Part shown: in pieces, positions 6,071-7,715 of the stretch
Layout: each line of letters opens with the position of its first letter
Position numbering within the stretch: the stretch's first letter is position 1
DNA from: Deltaproteobacteria bacterium
GTDB lineage: Bacteria > Desulfobacterota > Syntrophia > Syntrophales > Smithellaceae
Length of the DNA: 7,715 nt
Direction of reading: 5' to 3'
NCBI GenBank assembly: GCA_009668925.1
Contig: SBEK01000189.1
Span: 1-7,715, forward strand
Position numbers and translations under genes: made by a program
Notes under the pieces: generated by a model
Seen by the model: only the letters and a program-made list of their open reading frames with translations
The model's database searches: none
Told to the model about the DNA's origin: nothing

Positions 6071-6127
6071 GTCATTGCGATCCGTCTCTCAGACGGCAGC
6101 TTGCCCGGCGTATGCCGGATGGCAATT
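6071..6127 (-). repeat. Composite palindromic element with two hairpins
   Basis: On the minus strand the right end is a normal GAG-loop element: CCGTCT, GAG, AGACGG, then ATCGCAATGAC. The left arm ATTGCC is instead separated by a second hairpin, CCGGC-ATAC-GCCGG (6105-6118), and a short linker, making 57 bp rather than 36. The stem CCGTCT is different from all other copies. Confidence 0.75.
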
Positions 6128-6149
6128 TCAGCATTTGCCACAGCCTCGG

Positions 6150-6185
6150 GATTGCCACGGCTCGCAAGGCTCGCCTCGCAATGAC
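6150..6185 (+). repeat. 36-bp palindromic element, GGCTCGC type, copy 3
   Basis: GATTGCCAC arm, GGCTCGC, loop AAG, GCTCGCC, arm TCGCAATGAC. It is one base different from the copy at 3725-3760. A degenerate left arm (ATTTGCCAC, 6133-6141) precedes it. Confidence 0.9.
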
Positions 6186-6467
6186 TCTTTTCACCATTCA
6201 CTTTTCACGTTCTTCTGCTTCGCGTCTGTTAACGTTGAACTTTGAACATAGAACTTTTTGGCCTGAATCTTTTTCCATTCACTTTTCACTCTTCAGGGTG
6301 TTAACGTAGAACATCGAACATCGAACATTGAACATAGAACAGTTCTTCCTTTTCACTTTTCACCTTTCACTTTTCACCCTTCACGTTTTTCTTCCTTAAA
6401 ATTTAACTACTTAAATCTTAAAACTTAATACTGGGTTCTCTTTCCTTAAAACTTAAAACTGTTTTCT
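6186..6467 (-). repeat. Heptamer tandem-repeat tract, right (three families)
   Basis: On the plus strand: TTTTCAC-type units at 6188-6208, 6276-6289 and 6350-6384 (five in a row); NNNGAAC-type units at 6234-6254 and 6306-6340 (five in a row, including ATCGAAC twice); and CTTAAAA-type units at 6396-6430 and 6445-6458. All have a 7-bp period. Read on the minus strand these are GTGAAAA, GTTCGAT/GTTCAAT and GTTTTAA, the latter two families being those of the left tract in inverted orientation. The tract follows the stop codon of the minus-strand ATPase gene. I see no gene in 6034-6472. Confidence 0.9.
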
Positions 6468-6472
6468 TTTCT

Positions 6473-7660
6473 TCAATAGCCAAATCCTGAAACATTCAAC
6501 TTATCAAGCATCTCATCCATGGCCGTTACGGGGTATATATGGAAATTACCGCGTTTTTGGATCTCCCGGCCGCCATAAATCAGGCCTCCGCCATAAGGCG
6601 GTTCGCCGATGACACGCGAAAAATGTCTCAATCCCTTAAAGAAGTCATCAGTGATCGTTGCGCCTGCCTTCACTTCCAGAGGAAATACTTCGCGACCGCT
6701 TTCCAGAATCATATCCACTTCATTGCCCCGACTGTCCCGATAAAACGTAACCGTATTTTTTTTACCTCTGTTGAAGCGATACTTGATCGCCTCCATCAGG
6801 GCTAGATTTTCAAACAAATTACCCCTGAGCGGATCACGGCTGACATGAATTTCGTTTTCAATGCCGAGCAAATAGGCCGCCAGGCCGACATCATAGAAAT
6901 ATAATTTGGGGGATTTGATGAGCCGTCGGGAAATATTACGGTACCAGGGCTGAAGCAGAAAAATAATATAACCTGCTTCAAGAACAGATAGCCACGCCAT
7001 TACAGTTGTGTGAGACACGCCCGTATCATTTGCCAGACTCTGCATGTTCACGACCTGCCCGATACGGCCGGCACAGAGTCGGATGAACTTTTGAAAAACA
7101 TTTAAATCGCGGATAGACGTCAACTGCCTCAAATCTCTTTCCGCATAGGTTTCATAATAATCCCCCAAGGCCTGCGTAGGATTCAAACCCTGATCATGGA
7201 TTCGCGGGTAAAATCCTTTCAGCAGCATCATATCCACCGAATCCGGAAGAGTCTTTCCTTGGATTTCAGCAATACTAAAGGGCAGAAGCCGTAAAAGACC
7301 GGTGCGGCCGGCCAGCGATTGATTGATCGTGTCCGTCACCTCGAACTGCTGGCTGCCTGTCAGGATAAATTGGCCCGGTGTTTTGCGTTCATCAACTATC
7401 ACCTGAATATAGGAAACAAGCTGCGGTGCACGCTGGATTTCATCAAGAATTACACCACTCGTGTAGGCAGCCAAAAATCCCCGCGGATCGGTGACGGCGT
7501 ACTGACGAACATCGGGGCTCTCTAAGTTTGCATAAGCCATGTCCGGAAAGACTTTACGACATAGCGTTGTCTTGCCACTTTGCCTCGGTCCTGTCAGCGT
7601 AACAACCGGATACTGAGTGGCCAAATCACGAAGAATCGGCTCAATTTTTCTATCAATCAT
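6473..7660 (-). CDS. AAA family ATPase with DUF4143 domain
   Basis: The complete 395-residue protein belongs to the large AAA_14 + DUF4143 family of bacterial and archaeal ATPases with no settled function. Walker A is GPRQSGKTT (residues 24-32), Walker B is VILDE (70-74), and LTGSQ (100-104) is the usual sensor-like segment. A winged-helix-like region follows at about 200-232. The C-terminal DUF4143 part has GNLFEN (E284), NEVDMIL (D316) and LEVKAG (E329, K331), an arrangement like a PD-(D/E)xK nuclease fold. The start at ATG 7660 fits the family N-terminus; GGTAAG about 10 nt upstream is a modest SD. It is monocistronic, convergent with the plus-strand genes, and by eye less GC-rich than the LPS genes, which would fit horizontal acquisition. 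The 55 bases upstream are AT-rich and probably hold its promoter, but I could not fix -35/-10 boxes. Defence, plasmid or mobile-element roles are speculation. Confidence 0.92.
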   Translation of the reverse strand: MIDRKIEPILRDLATQYPVVTLTGPRQSGKTTLCRKVFPDMAYANLESPDVRQYAVTDPRGFLAAYTSGVILDEIQRAPQLVSYIQVIVDERKTPGQFILTGSQQFEVTDTINQSLAGRTGLLRLLPFSIAEIQGKTLPDSVDMMLLKGFYPRIHDQGLNPTQALGDYYETYAERDLRQLTSIRDLNVFQKFIRLCAGRIGQVVNMQSLANDTGVSHTTVMAWLSVLEAGYIIFLLQPWYRNISRRLIKSPKLYFYDVGLAAYLLGIENEIHVSRDPLRGNLFENLALMEAIKYRFNRGKKNTVTFYRDSRGNEVDMILESGREVFPLEVKAGATITDDFFKGLRHFSRVIGEPPYGGGLIYGGREIQKRGNFHIYPVTAMDEMLDKLNVSGFGY

Positions 7661-7715
7661 GTTGAATACTTACCATAATAATGCGCATATTGCAACTAAA
7701 ATATTCATATTACAC

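Overview
The window looks like a piece of a Gram-negative chromosome of moderately high GC, most plausibly a deltaproteobacterium of the Syntrophus/Smithella kind. The grounds are an LPS inner-core cluster in the order lipid A acyltransferase, waaF, gmhB, waaC, a Wzi-like outer-membrane barrel, and intergenic regions full of short heptamer tandem repeats and small palindromes. The taxonomic call is an inference from family content and repeat style, not a database result.

Layout. Positions 2-3514 hold four tightly packed plus-strand genes: lpxL/htrB-like (5' end outside the window), waaF, gmhB and waaC. Junctions are a 1-nt overlap, a 5-nt gap and a 4-nt overlap, so they read as one operon. 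GmhB dephosphorylates heptose bisphosphate on the way to ADP-heptose, WaaC and WaaF add the first and second heptose to Kdo2-lipid A, and the LpxL-like enzyme adds a secondary acyl chain. Positions 3485-4464 form a repeat-rich island: heptamer tracts, at least six clear 36-bp palindromic elements plus degenerate ones, and a frameshifted small GIY-YIG nuclease gene (3795-4081) lying directly between oppositely oriented elements. Positions 4465-6033 encode a Wzi-family outer-membrane beta-barrel protein, followed by a hairpin terminator. Positions 6065-6470 form a second repeat island with the same kinds of modules in mirror order. Positions 6473-7660 (minus strand) encode an AAA ATPase with a C-terminal DUF4143 domain, convergent with everything to its left.

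Most interesting signal. The palindromic elements are all built on one 36-bp plan: a constant left arm (GATTGCCAC), a 7-bp stem, a 3-base loop, the second half of the stem, and a constant right arm (TCGCAATGAC). In the GAG-loop subfamily the stems differ almost completely from copy to copy yet remain fully paired, including one clean compensatory pair swap. A second subfamily has a nearly invariant, imperfect stem. These elements bracket the GIY-YIG gene so closely that its stop codon shares the first base of an element. A GIY-YIG nuclease working on a REP-like hairpin family, comparable to RAYT transposases with REP sequences, is a testable hypothesis but not shown here. The local nuclease copy appears broken.
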